This document shows positions 8,880 to 18,541 of a DNA stretch of 64,000 bases, one piece after another (position 1 is the stretch's first letter; every line of letters starts with the position of its first letter). A program made the translations under genes and the position numbers. The stretch comes from JAAYUK01 sp964392915. Lineage in GTDB: Bacteria > Nitrospirota > Thermodesulfovibrionia > Thermodesulfovibrionales > Dissulfurispiraceae. The stretch covers positions 55,713 through 119,712 of the forward strand of contig CAYMRS010000001.1 in the NCBI GenBank assembly GCA_964392915.1. The letters run 5' to 3'. A model generated the notes under the pieces. The model was not told the origin of the DNA, made no database searches, and saw nothing but the letters and a program-made list of their open reading frames with translations.

Positions 8880-9264
8880 CGTCTTCCCCTCCTTGCGCAA
8901 ACATCTTTTTCAGAATCTTCTTGACGCTCGATGTTATCTGTTCGGCATTGGCGGGTTTCACGAGGTAATCATCCACGCCCGCAGTCGCCGCCCGCTTCTT
9001 CTCTTCATCGTCAGCCTCGGTGGTAACCATCAGAATAGGGACATGGCTCCAGTTCGGATCAGCCTTCAGTGTTCTGGTCAATTCAATGCCATCCATAAAC
9101 GGCATGTTCATGTCGGTAACCACAAGATTGATATTGTCGGTCCCCATCTTCTCAAGCGCATCGAGGCCATTTTCGGCCGTAACAACTTCATATCCCTTGC
9201 CTTTCAGGTAGAGGCTCAGGATTTTGCGCGTTGTCTTATCGTCGTCTACCACAAGAATTCTCAT
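8872..9264 (-). CDS. Second CheY-like single-domain receiver
   Basis: Stand-alone receiver starting MRILVVDDDKTTRK, with phospho-acceptor Asp51 (VTDMNMPFMDG) and conserved Lys in VKPAN; about 130 aa. The ATG at 9264 has GAGGTG upstream and follows cheR by 34 nt; a frame to 9387 would run into cheR and adds no family similarity. It may act as a phosphate sink or an alternative output beside the classical CheY gene that follows it. Confidence 0.9.
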   Translation of the reverse strand: MRILVVDDDKTTRKILSLYLKGKGYEVVTAENGLDALEKMGTDNINLVVTDMNMPFMDGIELTRTLKADPNWSHVPILMVTTEADDEEKKRAATAGVDDYLVKPANAEQITSSVKKILKKMFAQGGEDGV

Positions 9265-9298
9265 CGTTTCACCTCTTGAGCAACACTCTTCTGGATAT

Positions 9299-10129
9299 CT
9301 AGACTTTTTGGTAAAGAACGACCCGATTAATAACCGTCGGTCGAAATGCCCGGGTAATGTTATGCAGGCTCTCCGAGGTGCCGACAATCAGTGAGCCTCC
9401 GGGCCGCAGCGCGTCGTACATAAGCGCCAGAGCCTTCTGTTTTGCTTTTTCGTCAAAATATATCAGAACGTTCCGGCAGAATATCACGTCAACACCGCGA
9501 ATGGGTTTCACGTCTTTATCGCTCATCAGATTAATCTTCATGAAACGGACATTTGCCTTGACCGATTCAGAAAGCTTGTAATTCTGATCTTTGTTTGTGA
9601 AATATTTCGATAGATAGGCCGGAGGCACGTTTCGGACGGCATATGAACCGTACACAGCCGCTTTCGCCGAAGCAAGCACCGACTCGCTGATGTCTGACGC
9701 GAGGATATCCTTTCGGAACCCCGCCAATTCTGGCCGCTCCATGAGCATCATGGCAATGGTATACGCTTCCTCGCCGGTTGAACTCGCCGCCGACCACATC
9801 TTGACATCACGGCGGGCGGCTTTCGTGTTTTCCTCAAGGATCTTTTTCAGAAGTTCTCCGCACAGCACGTCAAACTGCTGCGGCTCGCGGAAGAAGAAGG
9901 TTTCATTGGTTGTGACCAGCTCGAAGAGCTTGATCAGCTCATTCTTGTCTCCGCCGAACTTCAGCAGATAGAGGTACTCATCATACCCCTTGAGGTTCCT
10001 TTCCTGAACACGCCGTCCAAGACGGTTCTCCAGAAAATACTTTTTGTTGTCCGGGATAAAAATGCCACTCTGCTCATAGATGAAATCGCGGAGCTGCCTA
10101 AAGACATCGTCTGTCATTGACGCTATCAT
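9299..10129 (-). CDS. cheR: Chemoreceptor methyltransferase CheR
   Basis: SAM-dependent methylation of chemoreceptor glutamates. 276 aa: N-terminal helical CheR domain (DDVFRQLRDFIYEQSGIFIPDNKKYFLENRLGRR type), then the SAM-binding fold with WSAASSTGEEAYTIAMML and late FCRNVLIYFD and GGSLIVGTSE motifs, all diagnostic. Its start overlaps the stop of the HEAT-repeat gene by 4 nt, coupling the two. Confidence 0.97.
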   Translation of the reverse strand: MIASMTDDVFRQLRDFIYEQSGIFIPDNKKYFLENRLGRRVQERNLKGYDEYLYLLKFGGDKNELIKLFELVTTNETFFFREPQQFDVLCGELLKKILEENTKAARRDVKMWSAASSTGEEAYTIAMMLMERPELAGFRKDILASDISESVLASAKAAVYGSYAVRNVPPAYLSKYFTNKDQNYKLSESVKANVRFMKINLMSDKDVKPIRGVDVIFCRNVLIYFDEKAKQKALALMYDALRPGGSLIVGTSESLHNITRAFRPTVINRVVLYQKV

Positions 10130-11973
10130 AGGTAAGAAAGCACCTCCTCGATTTTTGCGCGGACATCGTCGTTCTTATGCTTACGGTGCTGCACCAGAAG
10201 TTCATACGCCTCCGGGCCGCCAATCTCCCTGATGGCATCAAGCGCGGACATGACCACCGGAATGAAAGGATCCTCAATCACAGCGCCCAGTTTCTGCAGA
10301 GCCGTTTCAGGCTCACACGCCTTGGCGATTGCCTTGACCGTATAAAACCGGACCCATGGGTCTTCATCATTCAGGATTGCAAACAGTACGGGAGTGCAGC
10401 AATGCGCATCGCCCATGGCGACAACAGCAATTTTGCGAATATCGGGGGCAGCGTCAGTAATAAAGGAGTTCAGCCGATCAAGCGCCTCAGATGTTGCGAC
10501 ACGCCCCAGACCCTTGATCGCGGCAAATTTCACATCCCTATCCTCGTCCTCAGTCAGCTTCAGCAAAATACCGACATCATCAATGGAGCCCACGGCAATC
10601 TTGCGAACCTGTCTGTTGTATGAAGAAAGACCGTCAGCGAATTTTGCAGCATCAAGCTTCAAAAGAGATTCAACGATTTTCTCGATGATGTCGGAGAATT
10701 TTTCGATGCGCAAAAGATCCAGCAGTGGCTGGAACGCAACCGGCATGCCTATTTTCCCAAGCGCCTCAATGGCGCACTTTCGCACATGGGCGTCAACGTC
10801 CTTGAGTGAGGTCTCTAAAAGAGGTCCTACGCTCGACGGTTCTCCGATATCTCCCAGAGCTTCAGCAGAGGCGCGCCGCAGGTCGCGGCTTGTGGCGGAG
10901 AGGCTGTTCATGAGCATCGGCACGGCCAATTTGCTGCCGAGGTCTCCGAGGAGTTCTATGGCAAACGCCTTGCCGCGATACTTCATCTCCGGAGACGCCA
11001 GCAGTTTGAGCAGTTCAGCTTCTGAATCTATCGAAAGAAGTGTTCTGCTGACGGCGGAGCGGCGTTCTTCAGTGTCCGGCATAGCCGAATCAAGAGCGCC
11101 GACAATATCCACAAGCAGCGGAACCGCGCTTTTCGCGTTCAGCACTTCAACCCCCCGCAGCGCAATGAACTTGTCCTCCCAGACGCCTTCTTTCAGCATG
11201 CGAATCAGATGCTCGGTCAGACCGACCATTGCAGGGGTGATTCCAATCTGGACAATGCTCTTTACAATTGCGCTCCGTTCATCATCCGACGCGCTGAAAA
11301 GGTACGAGATCAGCGTTTCGCTCACTTCAGGCGTGCCGATTTTGCCGAGCGTCTCGATTGCCGAAAAACGGATGACCTCGGACGGGCTCTTCAGCAACTC
11401 CACGATAAATGGCGCGGCCACAGTCGCTTCGAGTTCTCCAAGAGACTGTAATGCATAAAAACAGACCCACTCCTCGTCCCTGAGCGCCTCTTCAAGTAAA
11501 GGGATAGCGCCCTCGTAGCCGAGTTCGCCAACCGCCTTGGCAGCAGCCGAGCGGACGTTGGCGTTTTCATCCTTGAACAGGGGAAGCAGGCGCTCGTACT
11601 CCACGCCTTCCTTGATATCGCACATCAGGTCAACCGCAAATTTGCGGATATCAGGGTCCTTGTCTTCGAGCAGAACAGTCAAAAGCGGCACCGTAACAGC
11701 ACCGAGGCGGGTCAGTATGATTAATGCGGTGTTGCGCAGATAGGTTCCTTCCCGCAGCAGCGGAAGCACCATGTATGCGGTCACTTCTCCGCCCAACGCG
11801 ATGAGGGAACGCATGGCAGCATCCTGAACTCCCGCGCTGGGATCATTCAGGGCCTTAATCAGAGGATATATGGCGCGTTCGTCTCCCTCTGCGAGCTGCT
11901 CGGCCGCCTGACGCCGGACAGAAGGATCCAGTGCCTGCAGCTTCTGTATGACTTTCGGTAGATTTTTGAGCAT
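10126..11973 (-). CDS. HEAT-repeat protein coupled to cheR
   Basis: 615-aa protein composed almost wholly of PBS-lyase/HEAT repeats of about 31 residues (e.g. 'AAKAVGELGYEGAIPLLEEALRDEEW', 'ASAEALGDIGEPSSVGPLLETSLKDVD'). No signal peptide or membrane segment is seen, so it is probably a cytoplasmic protein-binding scaffold. The 4-nt overlap with cheR and position at the head of the che block suggest a function in chemotaxis or motor regulation, but nothing in the sequence names a partner. A weak -10 (TATAAT) lies about 35 nt upstream of its start. Confidence 0.85.
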   Translation of the reverse strand: MLKNLPKVIQKLQALDPSVRRQAAEQLAEGDERAIYPLIKALNDPSAGVQDAAMRSLIALGGEVTAYMVLPLLREGTYLRNTALIILTRLGAVTVPLLTVLLEDKDPDIRKFAVDLMCDIKEGVEYERLLPLFKDENANVRSAAAKAVGELGYEGAIPLLEEALRDEEWVCFYALQSLGELEATVAAPFIVELLKSPSEVIRFSAIETLGKIGTPEVSETLISYLFSASDDERSAIVKSIVQIGITPAMVGLTEHLIRMLKEGVWEDKFIALRGVEVLNAKSAVPLLVDIVGALDSAMPDTEERRSAVSRTLLSIDSEAELLKLLASPEMKYRGKAFAIELLGDLGSKLAVPMLMNSLSATSRDLRRASAEALGDIGEPSSVGPLLETSLKDVDAHVRKCAIEALGKIGMPVAFQPLLDLLRIEKFSDIIEKIVESLLKLDAAKFADGLSSYNRQVRKIAVGSIDDVGILLKLTEDEDRDVKFAAIKGLGRVATSEALDRLNSFITDAAPDIRKIAVVAMGDAHCCTPVLFAILNDEDPWVRFYTVKAIAKACEPETALQKLGAVIEDPFIPVVMSALDAIREIGGPEAYELLVQHRKHKNDDVRAKIEEVLSYL

Positions 11974-12006
11974 CTCTCCCCCCCTCGGTTAATGCTTGAC
12001 CCTATA

Positions 12007-12035
12007 ATTATAGCGGATATTCATAAAAACAACAC
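12007..12035 (-). promoter_or_regulatory. Possible sigma-70 type promoter of HEAT-che block
   Basis: A perfect minus-strand TATAAT (plus-strand 12007-12012) lies in the 68-nt gap between fliA and the HEAT gene; the -35 region 17 nt away (GTGTTG) is poor. No sigma-54 or sigma-28 match is seen here. Confidence 0.3.
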
Positions 12036-12041
12036 GGAGGA

Positions 12042-12764
12042 TCAGGCGCGAAAGACGTCAAGATGGCTCCTAAGCTTAATCAGCGCCTTGCCGTGCAACT
12101 GGCAGACCCGTGATTCGGTAATCCCAAGAACAGCTCCGATTTCCTTCATGGTGAGTTCTTCATAATAATACAGGGTCAGAACGGTACGCTCCTTATCGGG
12201 CAGTTCCTCTATGGCATTGCCGAGCGCCTTTTTCACTTCCTTCAGATTCAGACGTTCAATCATGTCCGGCTCATCACGGTTCGCCAGACACTGAAGAATG
12301 TCAAGAGGCTCTCCATCCTGATTTACGCCGAGGGATTCCAGACTGACCATGTTCAGGGTATTCGCGGTTGACTGTGTCTTGCAAAGTTCCTGCAATGAAA
12401 TATCAAGACGATCGGCGACTTCCTCATCGGTCGGTGGCCGTTCAAGCTTGTTCTGCAGGTCCTCATGGGCACGGCGAACATTATCGAGCTTGCGGCGGGC
12501 ATCCTTGGACGCCCACTGCATGGAGCGTATTTCGTCAATCATCGCCCCGCGGATGCGAAAGTCCGCAAAGGTGCTCAGCGAAGCATTCATGGCGGGGTTA
12601 AAGCGTTCTATCGCTTCAAGAAGTCCAACGATGCCGGCTGAAACGAGGTCTTCGCTGCTCAGGCCCGCCGGAAGCGCGAAGGAATACTTTCCGGCGTAAT
12701 ATTTTATGCGCGGAAGAAATTGGCGGACCAGGTCGTCCTTCTGCTCCTGGGTAAACTTCCACAT
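12042..12764 (-). CDS. fliA: Flagellar sigma factor FliA (sigma-28)
   Basis: RNA polymerase sigma factor for late flagellar and chemotaxis genes. 240 aa with region 2 (SAGIVGLLEAIERFNP, FRIRGAMIDEIRSMQW, hallmark of the FliA/WhiG group), region 3 (RRAHEDLQNKLERPPTDEEVADRLDIS) and region 4 helix-turn-helix (TMKEIGAVLGITESRVCQLHGKALIKLR). It closes the fliL-flhG transcription unit. A sigma-28 promoter is visible in this window at 3372-3398. Confidence 0.96.
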   Translation of the reverse strand: MWKFTQEQKDDLVRQFLPRIKYYAGKYSFALPAGLSSEDLVSAGIVGLLEAIERFNPAMNASLSTFADFRIRGAMIDEIRSMQWASKDARRKLDNVRRAHEDLQNKLERPPTDEEVADRLDISLQELCKTQSTANTLNMVSLESLGVNQDGEPLDILQCLANRDEPDMIERLNLKEVKKALGNAIEELPDKERTVLTLYYYEELTMKEIGAVLGITESRVCQLHGKALIKLRSHLDVFRA

Positions 12765-12794
12765 ATTAACAGTCTATCATAGGTCGCCGGCAGT

Positions 12795-13610
12795 TCATCC
12801 GACGCGCAGCGCGCGCCGCAGAAAGAACTGCAGGGTTCCGCCGGTATCTCCCAACGGCTGATCAATCAGGCGTTTTGCAATCTGCCCGAGTTTCTTCGCG
12901 AAAAGGCTGTTCGGATGCATGACAATATGGCTCTTCTGCGCGATAATTGAGTCTTTCACATTCTGATCGTACGGCAGATAGCCGAGATAATCGATGGATT
13001 GATTCAGAAACTTGTCGGCCACCAGCGACAGCTTGCTGTATGTGTCGAACGCCTCTTTTTCCGAACGCACCGTATTGACAATAAGCCGGAAATGGCGCGT
13101 GCGAAAATCATTTTTCAACACTTTGATAAGCGCGTAAGCATCAGCAATGGAGGTCGGTTCGGGCGTTGCAATAACAACAACCTCCTGCGCGGCACTGCAG
13201 AAGAACAGGACGTTATCCGAAATGCCGGCTCCGGTATCAATCAGAAAAACGTCAAAGTCAATATCAAAATCTTCCAGTTCGGTCACCAGTTGCAACCGCT
13301 GCTCTCCTGAAAGACTCGTCAAATCACGAACGCCGGAACCGGCAGGAATAATACTGATGCCGAGCGGGCCGCTCACGACAATATCCTTCAGCCGCTTCTG
13401 ACCTGCCAGCACGTGGCGCAGATTAAACTTCGGCGTAATGCCGAGCATGACATCTATATTGCTTAATCCGACATCGGCATCCATGACCAGCACTTTTTTA
13501 TTGATGCTGGCATAGAAGAGCGCGAGGTTTGCAACAAAGTTGGTTTTACCGACTCCTCCTTTGCCGCTCGATACCGCAATGATTCTCGGCTGTTCAGTTG
13601 GCACACGCAC
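12795..13610 (-). CDS. flhG: Flagellar number regulator FlhG (FleN/MinD-like ATPase)
   Basis: MinD-family ATPase controlling flagellar number and placement together with FlhF. 271 aa with the deviant Walker A SSGKGGVGKTNF near the N-terminus and the MinD-like VMDADVGLSNIDVMLG segment. The gene overlaps the flhF 3' end by 17 nt. The N-terminal activator helix (DQAxxLR) found in some FlhG proteins is not obvious. In many bacteria it antagonises the master sigma-54 activator. Confidence 0.95.
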   Translation of the reverse strand: MRVPTEQPRIIAVSSGKGGVGKTNFVANLALFYASINKKVLVMDADVGLSNIDVMLGITPKFNLRHVLAGQKRLKDIVVSGPLGISIIPAGSGVRDLTSLSGEQRLQLVTELEDFDIDFDVFLIDTGAGISDNVLFFCSAAQEVVVIATPEPTSIADAYALIKVLKNDFRTRHFRLIVNTVRSEKEAFDTYSKLSLVADKFLNQSIDYLGYLPYDQNVKDSIIAQKSHIVMHPNSLFAKKLGQIAKRLIDQPLGDTGGTLQFFLRRALRVG

Positions 13611-14631
13611 CTCCTGCTATGAGACCTGCAACAAAGTCTGGAGACGGCATCCGTATATCATCAGGCACTGACGGACCGTTGGTAATGAATGACACCGGAC
13701 GACCGCTGAGCAGGGAAAGATTATAAAGCGAACCGTATTGGGCGGCAATGTCAAGTTTGGTAAACCCGATGGTGTCTATCAGCCCGGTATTGATATTCTG
13801 CCATATGCGTTCCACCGCCTGCGCATTCATGGCCGCATCCATCAATAAACAGCGAGTAAGTGGGAATCCGGATGAAAAGACATCCGCGATATCGCCGAGC
13901 AGTTCCCTGTAATTATATCCGGGAGTATCAACGAGGACCGGTCCCCGTTCAATGTCCCGGTAAATCATCCGGGGCAGGTCGCTCACCTTTTTCGTCACCT
14001 TCAGATCGCATCCGAGTTCCTGCGAAAGCTCCTTCATATGCGCAAATGAGCCGATGCGCTCGGAGTCGAGCGAAATGATGCTCAGCCGCTTATGCTTCAC
14101 GCGAAGCAGGTGGGCAACTTTTGAGAGAGTTGTGGTTTTGCCTACCCCCGGGGCGCCAAGGAAAAGGAATCCCCGCTCATCCGGCGCCGAAAAGCCTTGA
14201 ACCTTCACATCCTGAGCAATGGCGGATTTCAGACTCTCAACCGTCTCATCCGTTCGTTCCAGCAGAACAACAGCGAACTGCGGATCAACGCCGTGCCTGA
14301 TCAAAAGATTGAAGAGTCCTTTCTTGTTTCCGCCGACACGGAGACCCGGCATGAGAGAAGAAAGTGTCTCCTTCAGATATCCCATCTCTTCGCGCATTCC
14401 GCGCAGTTCGCGGATCAGTTCTTCCATATCGGCAGAAGACGAGCGCCCTGATTCATCATCTCCCCGATCGTCAACGGCAGCGGTGACTTCCACCATCGGT
14501 TTTTGGAGCAGACCGAATCCGGCGCTTTTCATGCTTCTGCTCGACAGAATCATTGCATGTTCACCGAGTTCCTGCTTGACCTGTTCGAGGGCTTCCTTGA
14601 AACTGCACCCCGTAAACTTCCTGATCATCAT
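13594..14631 (-). CDS. flhF: Flagellar SRP-like GTPase FlhF
   Basis: SRP54-family GTPase positioning the flagellum. 345 aa: N-terminal B domain starting MMIRKFTGCSFKEALEQVKQ, then an NG domain with P-loop GAPGVGKTTTLSKVA, the DTPGYN G3 motif and a TKLD guanine-specificity motif (GFTKLDIA). It is on the short side for FlhF. Located between flhA and flhG in the standard order. Confidence 0.95.
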   Translation of the reverse strand: MMIRKFTGCSFKEALEQVKQELGEHAMILSSRSMKSAGFGLLQKPMVEVTAAVDDRGDDESGRSSSADMEELIRELRGMREEMGYLKETLSSLMPGLRVGGNKKGLFNLLIRHGVDPQFAVVLLERTDETVESLKSAIAQDVKVQGFSAPDERGFLFLGAPGVGKTTTLSKVAHLLRVKHKRLSIISLDSERIGSFAHMKELSQELGCDLKVTKKVSDLPRMIYRDIERGPVLVDTPGYNYRELLGDIADVFSSGFPLTRCLLMDAAMNAQAVERIWQNINTGLIDTIGFTKLDIAAQYGSLYNLSLLSGRPVSFITNGPSVPDDIRMPSPDFVAGLIAGGACAN

Positions 14632-14665
14632 ACAGACATCCTCCTCCGCATCCGCCGTGCCATCA

Positions 14666-16726
14666 TTAGTCCAGTCGTATCGTTCCGAGCGAAAGAATCT
14701 TCGTATTCGGTGCTATTTCGCTGTTTGAAATTACCATAATGCTGTTGGAAATACGCTCCGTCAGGCGCTTTACAAAACGCCGTATCGTCTGGGAACAGAG
14801 CAGAACCGGCTGATAGCCGCGGGCCATTCCATCTTCAAAATTCTTCTTGATGCGTTCCGCAAGGCGGTCTGCCGTCATGGGATCCAGAGACAAATACGTC
14901 ATTCCCTGCGGTGTTGCCTGTATGGATTCCACAATCAGCCGCTCGATTTTCGGGTCCATCAGCAGCACCGATACGGAACCGTCGTAATTCTGCACCTGCC
15001 GGGTTATACTGCGCGCAAGGGCCTGCCGGACATACTCGGTGAGCACTTCAGGATCTTTCGTAACGGCGGCATAGTCGGAAAGCGATTCCAGAATTGATTG
15101 CAAATCGCGAATAGAGACACGCTCCTTGAGCAGATTCTGCAGAACCCTCTGCACAACACTGAGGCTCAAAACAGCCGGCACCAGATCGTCAACCACCTTC
15201 GGATGCGTTTTGGTGAGGTTGTCGAGCAACCGCTGCACATCCTGCTTTCCAAGCAGCTCAGCCGCATTCCCCTTGAGAATCTCCGTCAGATGCGTGGTAA
15301 TGACGGATGGAACATCAACCACCGTATATCCGGCAACCTGGGCGCGCTCAATATCTTTTTCATCGATCCAGATCGCATCGAGCCCGAATGCGGGGTCTTT
15401 GGACCGGATTCCCTCGATCTGCTCGGTTTCAGTTCCGGGAGTAATGGCAAGGTGTTTGTTGAGGATAACTTCGCCTGACGCCACCTCGACTCCCTTGATA
15501 AGCACAGAGTAGCCGGTCGGCTTCAGCGTGAGGTTGTCCTTGATATGCACCGGCGGAACAATGAAACCCATATCGGTGACCATCTGCTTCCGGATTGCCT
15601 TGATGCGCGCAAGCAGCGGACCGCCCTCCTCCACCAGCGGAATAAGGCCGTATCCGATCTCAAGAGACATCGGATCTATCGGCAACAGCGACTCGAGCGT
15701 CTCCCCCGATCTTGCGGGCTCAACAACCCCGGTTTCGGCAGCAACCCCTCCAAGTGCTTCCTTCTGCTGCGCGCGGGACAGATAATAGGCCGCCGTTCCT
15801 GCAACTGCCGCAAGCGTCAGGAACGGAAGGTGCGGCAGCCCGGGAATCAGCCCAAGCAGGCCGAGAATTCCGGCCGCCGTGCCCAGGGTTTTGGGATTGA
15901 CCACAACCTGCCTCACGATGTCCTCGCCGAGGTTCGCCTCCGAAGCGGCCCGGGTCATGATGAGACCCGATGCCGTGGAGATAATCAGCGCGGGGATCTG
16001 CGCGACCAGTCCTTCACCGACCGTCAGGATTGTGTATGTGGTGACGGCGTCACTCATGGACATGCCCTTTTGCAACACACCTATCATGAATCCGCCGACA
16101 ATGTTCACCGCCATGATGAGTATCGCCGCAATGGCATCTCCACGGACGAATTTGCTCGCACCGTCCATCGCGCCGTAGAAGTCAGCTTCGCGGCTGATCT
16201 CCAGGCGCCGGCGTCTGGCTTCCTTGTCGTCGATAAGCCCTGCGTTCAGGTCAGCGTCTATGCTCATCTGCTTGCCCGGCATAGCGTCGAGGGTAAAACG
16301 GGCTGACACTTCGGCAATCCGGCCCGCGCCCTTTGTGATAACGACGAAGTTAATGACGACAAGAATCAGAAATACAATAAACCCGACGACAAAATTGCCG
16401 CCGATGACGAACTCGCCGAAGGCCTTGATAACCTTGCCCGCGGCATCGGTTCCCGTGTCGCCGTGCATAAGGATAAGGCGTGTTGCAGCGATATTCAGCG
16501 ACAGGCGAAGAAGCGTCGCTATGAGCAATACCGACGGGAATACTGAAAAATCGAGCGGTTTCTTGGTGTACATCGAAACCAGTATTACAACAATCGAAAG
16601 CGTAATGCTGAACGACAGTGCCAGGTCGAGCAGAAACGGCGGCATAGGAACGATCATAAAAATGAGAATTAACACTATGCCGAGGGCTAGGACTAGGTCA
16701 CTCTGTCTCAAGAGGCGTTCCATCAT
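14666..16726 (-). CDS. flhA: Flagellar export gate protein FlhA
   Basis: Inner-membrane export gate subunit of the flagellar type III apparatus. 686 aa: about eight membrane segments in residues 15-310, including the conserved cytoplasmic FHIPEP-like region (MPGKQMSIDADLNAGLIDDKEARRRR), followed by the large C-terminal substrate/chaperone-docking domain. Full family length. Starts 3 nt after flhB. Confidence 0.98.
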   Translation of the reverse strand: MMERLLRQSDLVLALGIVLILIFMIVPMPPFLLDLALSFSITLSIVVILVSMYTKKPLDFSVFPSVLLIATLLRLSLNIAATRLILMHGDTGTDAAGKVIKAFGEFVIGGNFVVGFIVFLILVVINFVVITKGAGRIAEVSARFTLDAMPGKQMSIDADLNAGLIDDKEARRRRLEISREADFYGAMDGASKFVRGDAIAAILIMAVNIVGGFMIGVLQKGMSMSDAVTTYTILTVGEGLVAQIPALIISTASGLIMTRAASEANLGEDIVRQVVVNPKTLGTAAGILGLLGLIPGLPHLPFLTLAAVAGTAAYYLSRAQQKEALGGVAAETGVVEPARSGETLESLLPIDPMSLEIGYGLIPLVEEGGPLLARIKAIRKQMVTDMGFIVPPVHIKDNLTLKPTGYSVLIKGVEVASGEVILNKHLAITPGTETEQIEGIRSKDPAFGLDAIWIDEKDIERAQVAGYTVVDVPSVITTHLTEILKGNAAELLGKQDVQRLLDNLTKTHPKVVDDLVPAVLSLSVVQRVLQNLLKERVSIRDLQSILESLSDYAAVTKDPEVLTEYVRQALARSITRQVQNYDGSVSVLLMDPKIERLIVESIQATPQGMTYLSLDPMTADRLAERIKKNFEDGMARGYQPVLLCSQTIRRFVKRLTERISNSIMVISNSEIAPNTKILSLGTIRLD

Positions 16727-16729
16727 GGC

Positions 16730-17797
16730 TTAAGAACGAACTCCTTTCCCTTTTAGCTTGTATACGTTTGCAAGAATGGCTGCAACAGCCTTGTAAAACA
16801 CCTCGGGAATCTCCTCACCTATTTGCAGCTTGAACAGAGACCTCGCAAGCGGCTTGTCTTCAAACTGGGGAACCCCGCTTGTCCGGGCGATTTCCTTAAT
16901 CTTCTCTGCGATAAGGTTCTGTCCTTTCGCTACCACTTTCGGAGCGCCCATGCCCTGCGAATCGTACTTCAGGCAGATGGCGAAATGTGTCGGGTTCGTA
17001 ATGACAACATCCGCCTTCGGCACTTCCTGCATCATCCGCTTTCGCGCAATTTCACGCTGAAGGCTTCTGATTCTGGCCTTTACCAACGGCGACCCCTCGA
17101 TTTCTTTATGCTCGTCCTTGATTTCCTGGCGTGTCATCTTGAGTTTTCTGCTGAAATGCCACCGCTGGTAGGCAAAGTCGGCAGCAGCGAACAAAGTGAT
17201 GACCACTCCCGATATCAGAAAAAGCCGGTATATCTGATGAAAAGAAAACGACTGCACTGTGTGTATGTTCATATCCACCATAAGCGGCAGCATGCCCACC
17301 TGATCTTTCAGAATCAGATATAGCACCACGCCGAGAACGGCAATTTTCAGGACTCCCTTGAGCGCTTCGACAACCATATTGAGACTGAAATACCGCTTGA
17401 TTCCCTGAAGCGGATTCACGCGCGAAAACTGCGGTGCCAGCGGGGCTCCTGAAAAAAGAAACCCTGTCTGGAGAAAATGTACTGTAACCGTTACCAGCAT
17501 CATGCCTCCGAACAGCGGGAACATAAGCAATCCGAACTGCATGCCATCCGCTTTCATAAGCTCGACAATAGAGCTCTCCGTAATCGTAAAATCAAAACTT
17601 CTGTTCATCCCTGTGCGCACATAATTCAGCAAGGCATTCAGAACGGCGCCGCCGAAAAACAGATAGAGAAACACCGACCACATGGGAATGATGGCGGTAA
17701 TTTCCCTGCTGCGGGGAACTTCACCCTTATCCCTCGCCTTCTGGCGTTTTCGGGGCGTCGCTTGTTCCGTGCGTTCCTGAAATGGTTCTTCAGCCAT
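16730..17797 (-). CDS. flhB: Flagellar export switch protein FlhB
   Basis: Membrane protein that switches export specificity from rod/hook to filament after self-cleavage. 355 aa: basic N-terminus (QERTEQATPRKRQKARDKGEVPRSRE), four membrane segments, then the cytoplasmic domain with the autocleavage motif NPTH (in VVITNPTHFAICLKYD). Intact motif and full length. Confidence 0.98.
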   Translation of the reverse strand: MAEEPFQERTEQATPRKRQKARDKGEVPRSREITAIIPMWSVFLYLFFGGAVLNALLNYVRTGMNRSFDFTITESSIVELMKADGMQFGLLMFPLFGGMMLVTVTVHFLQTGFLFSGAPLAPQFSRVNPLQGIKRYFSLNMVVEALKGVLKIAVLGVVLYLILKDQVGMLPLMVDMNIHTVQSFSFHQIYRLFLISGVVITLFAAADFAYQRWHFSRKLKMTRQEIKDEHKEIEGSPLVKARIRSLQREIARKRMMQEVPKADVVITNPTHFAICLKYDSQGMGAPKVVAKGQNLIAEKIKEIARTSGVPQFEDKPLARSLFKLQIGEEIPEVFYKAVAAILANVYKLKGKGVRS

Positions 17798-17800
17798 GCC

Positions 17801-18538
17801 TTACCTCGTGAACGCCATAACGGCATCCCGGATGTGTTCAAACGCCTTGGAAAGCACAAATAGTGTAAGACTCAGCGACAAGGCTATGCTTACCAACCCG
17901 GAGGTAATCAGGAGCGGGAAGCTCACAAAAAAGATATTCGCTTGCGGCATTGCCTTGGTGAGGAACCCCATGCCGAGGTTAATCAGCACCTGAATGAGAA
18001 ATATGGGTGCCGCAATCTTGAACGCCAGCGGAAACATGAAGGAATTAAGCTTCAGCACCGCATCGAACATGCCCTGATACTGAATCGAGGTGACGGCAAA
18101 GCTTCGCGCAATCCCTTCGATAAAAAAGAGGTGCATATCGAGCACAAAAAAGAGCCCCATGGCCAGCATTGAATAAAAAAGGCTGAGCGGTCCGAGCACT
18201 TCGCCGAACTGCGGATTAAATACCGCCGCCACACTGAGACCCATCTGAATGCTAATCCATTGCGCGGCCATCTCGGCTGCCCCGAGTATCAGGCGTGCGC
18301 AGAGGCCGATTGCCAATCCGATGAAAAACGACTCAAATACGGCAGTTACCGGATTGGCGAGCTGAACCTGCACAACCGGGAGCAGCAGAAGTGTCAGTGC
18401 AAGCGACAACCCCACACGTACAAATACCGGAGTCATGCGCGCTCCGAGGAATGGGATAAACGCAAGAATCGTCGCCACCCGGATAAAAATGGGGACGAAT
18501 TTCTCACCGTATGTCAAAATCAGATTATAGAGTTCCAT
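17801..18538 (-). CDS. fliR: Flagellar export protein FliR
   Basis: Export-gate channel subunit of the flagellar type III apparatus. 245 aa with about six hydrophobic segments and the FliR-type N-terminal FIRVATILAFIPFLGARMTPVFVRVGLS. Its start is 3 nt after the fliQ stop and flhB follows 3 nt after its own stop, in the canonical PQR-flhB order. Confidence 0.95.
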   Translation of the reverse strand: MELYNLILTYGEKFVPIFIRVATILAFIPFLGARMTPVFVRVGLSLALTLLLLPVVQVQLANPVTAVFESFFIGLAIGLCARLILGAAEMAAQWISIQMGLSVAAVFNPQFGEVLGPLSLFYSMLAMGLFFVLDMHLFFIEGIARSFAVTSIQYQGMFDAVLKLNSFMFPLAFKIAAPIFLIQVLINLGMGFLTKAMPQANIFFVSFPLLITSGLVSIALSLSLTLFVLSKAFEHIRDAVMAFTR

Positions 18539-18541
18539 ACC

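Noticed and set aside
10394..11458. 354-codon plus-strand frame
   Set aside because: Antisense to the HEAT-repeat gene; Ser/Arg-rich composition typical of a shadow frame.
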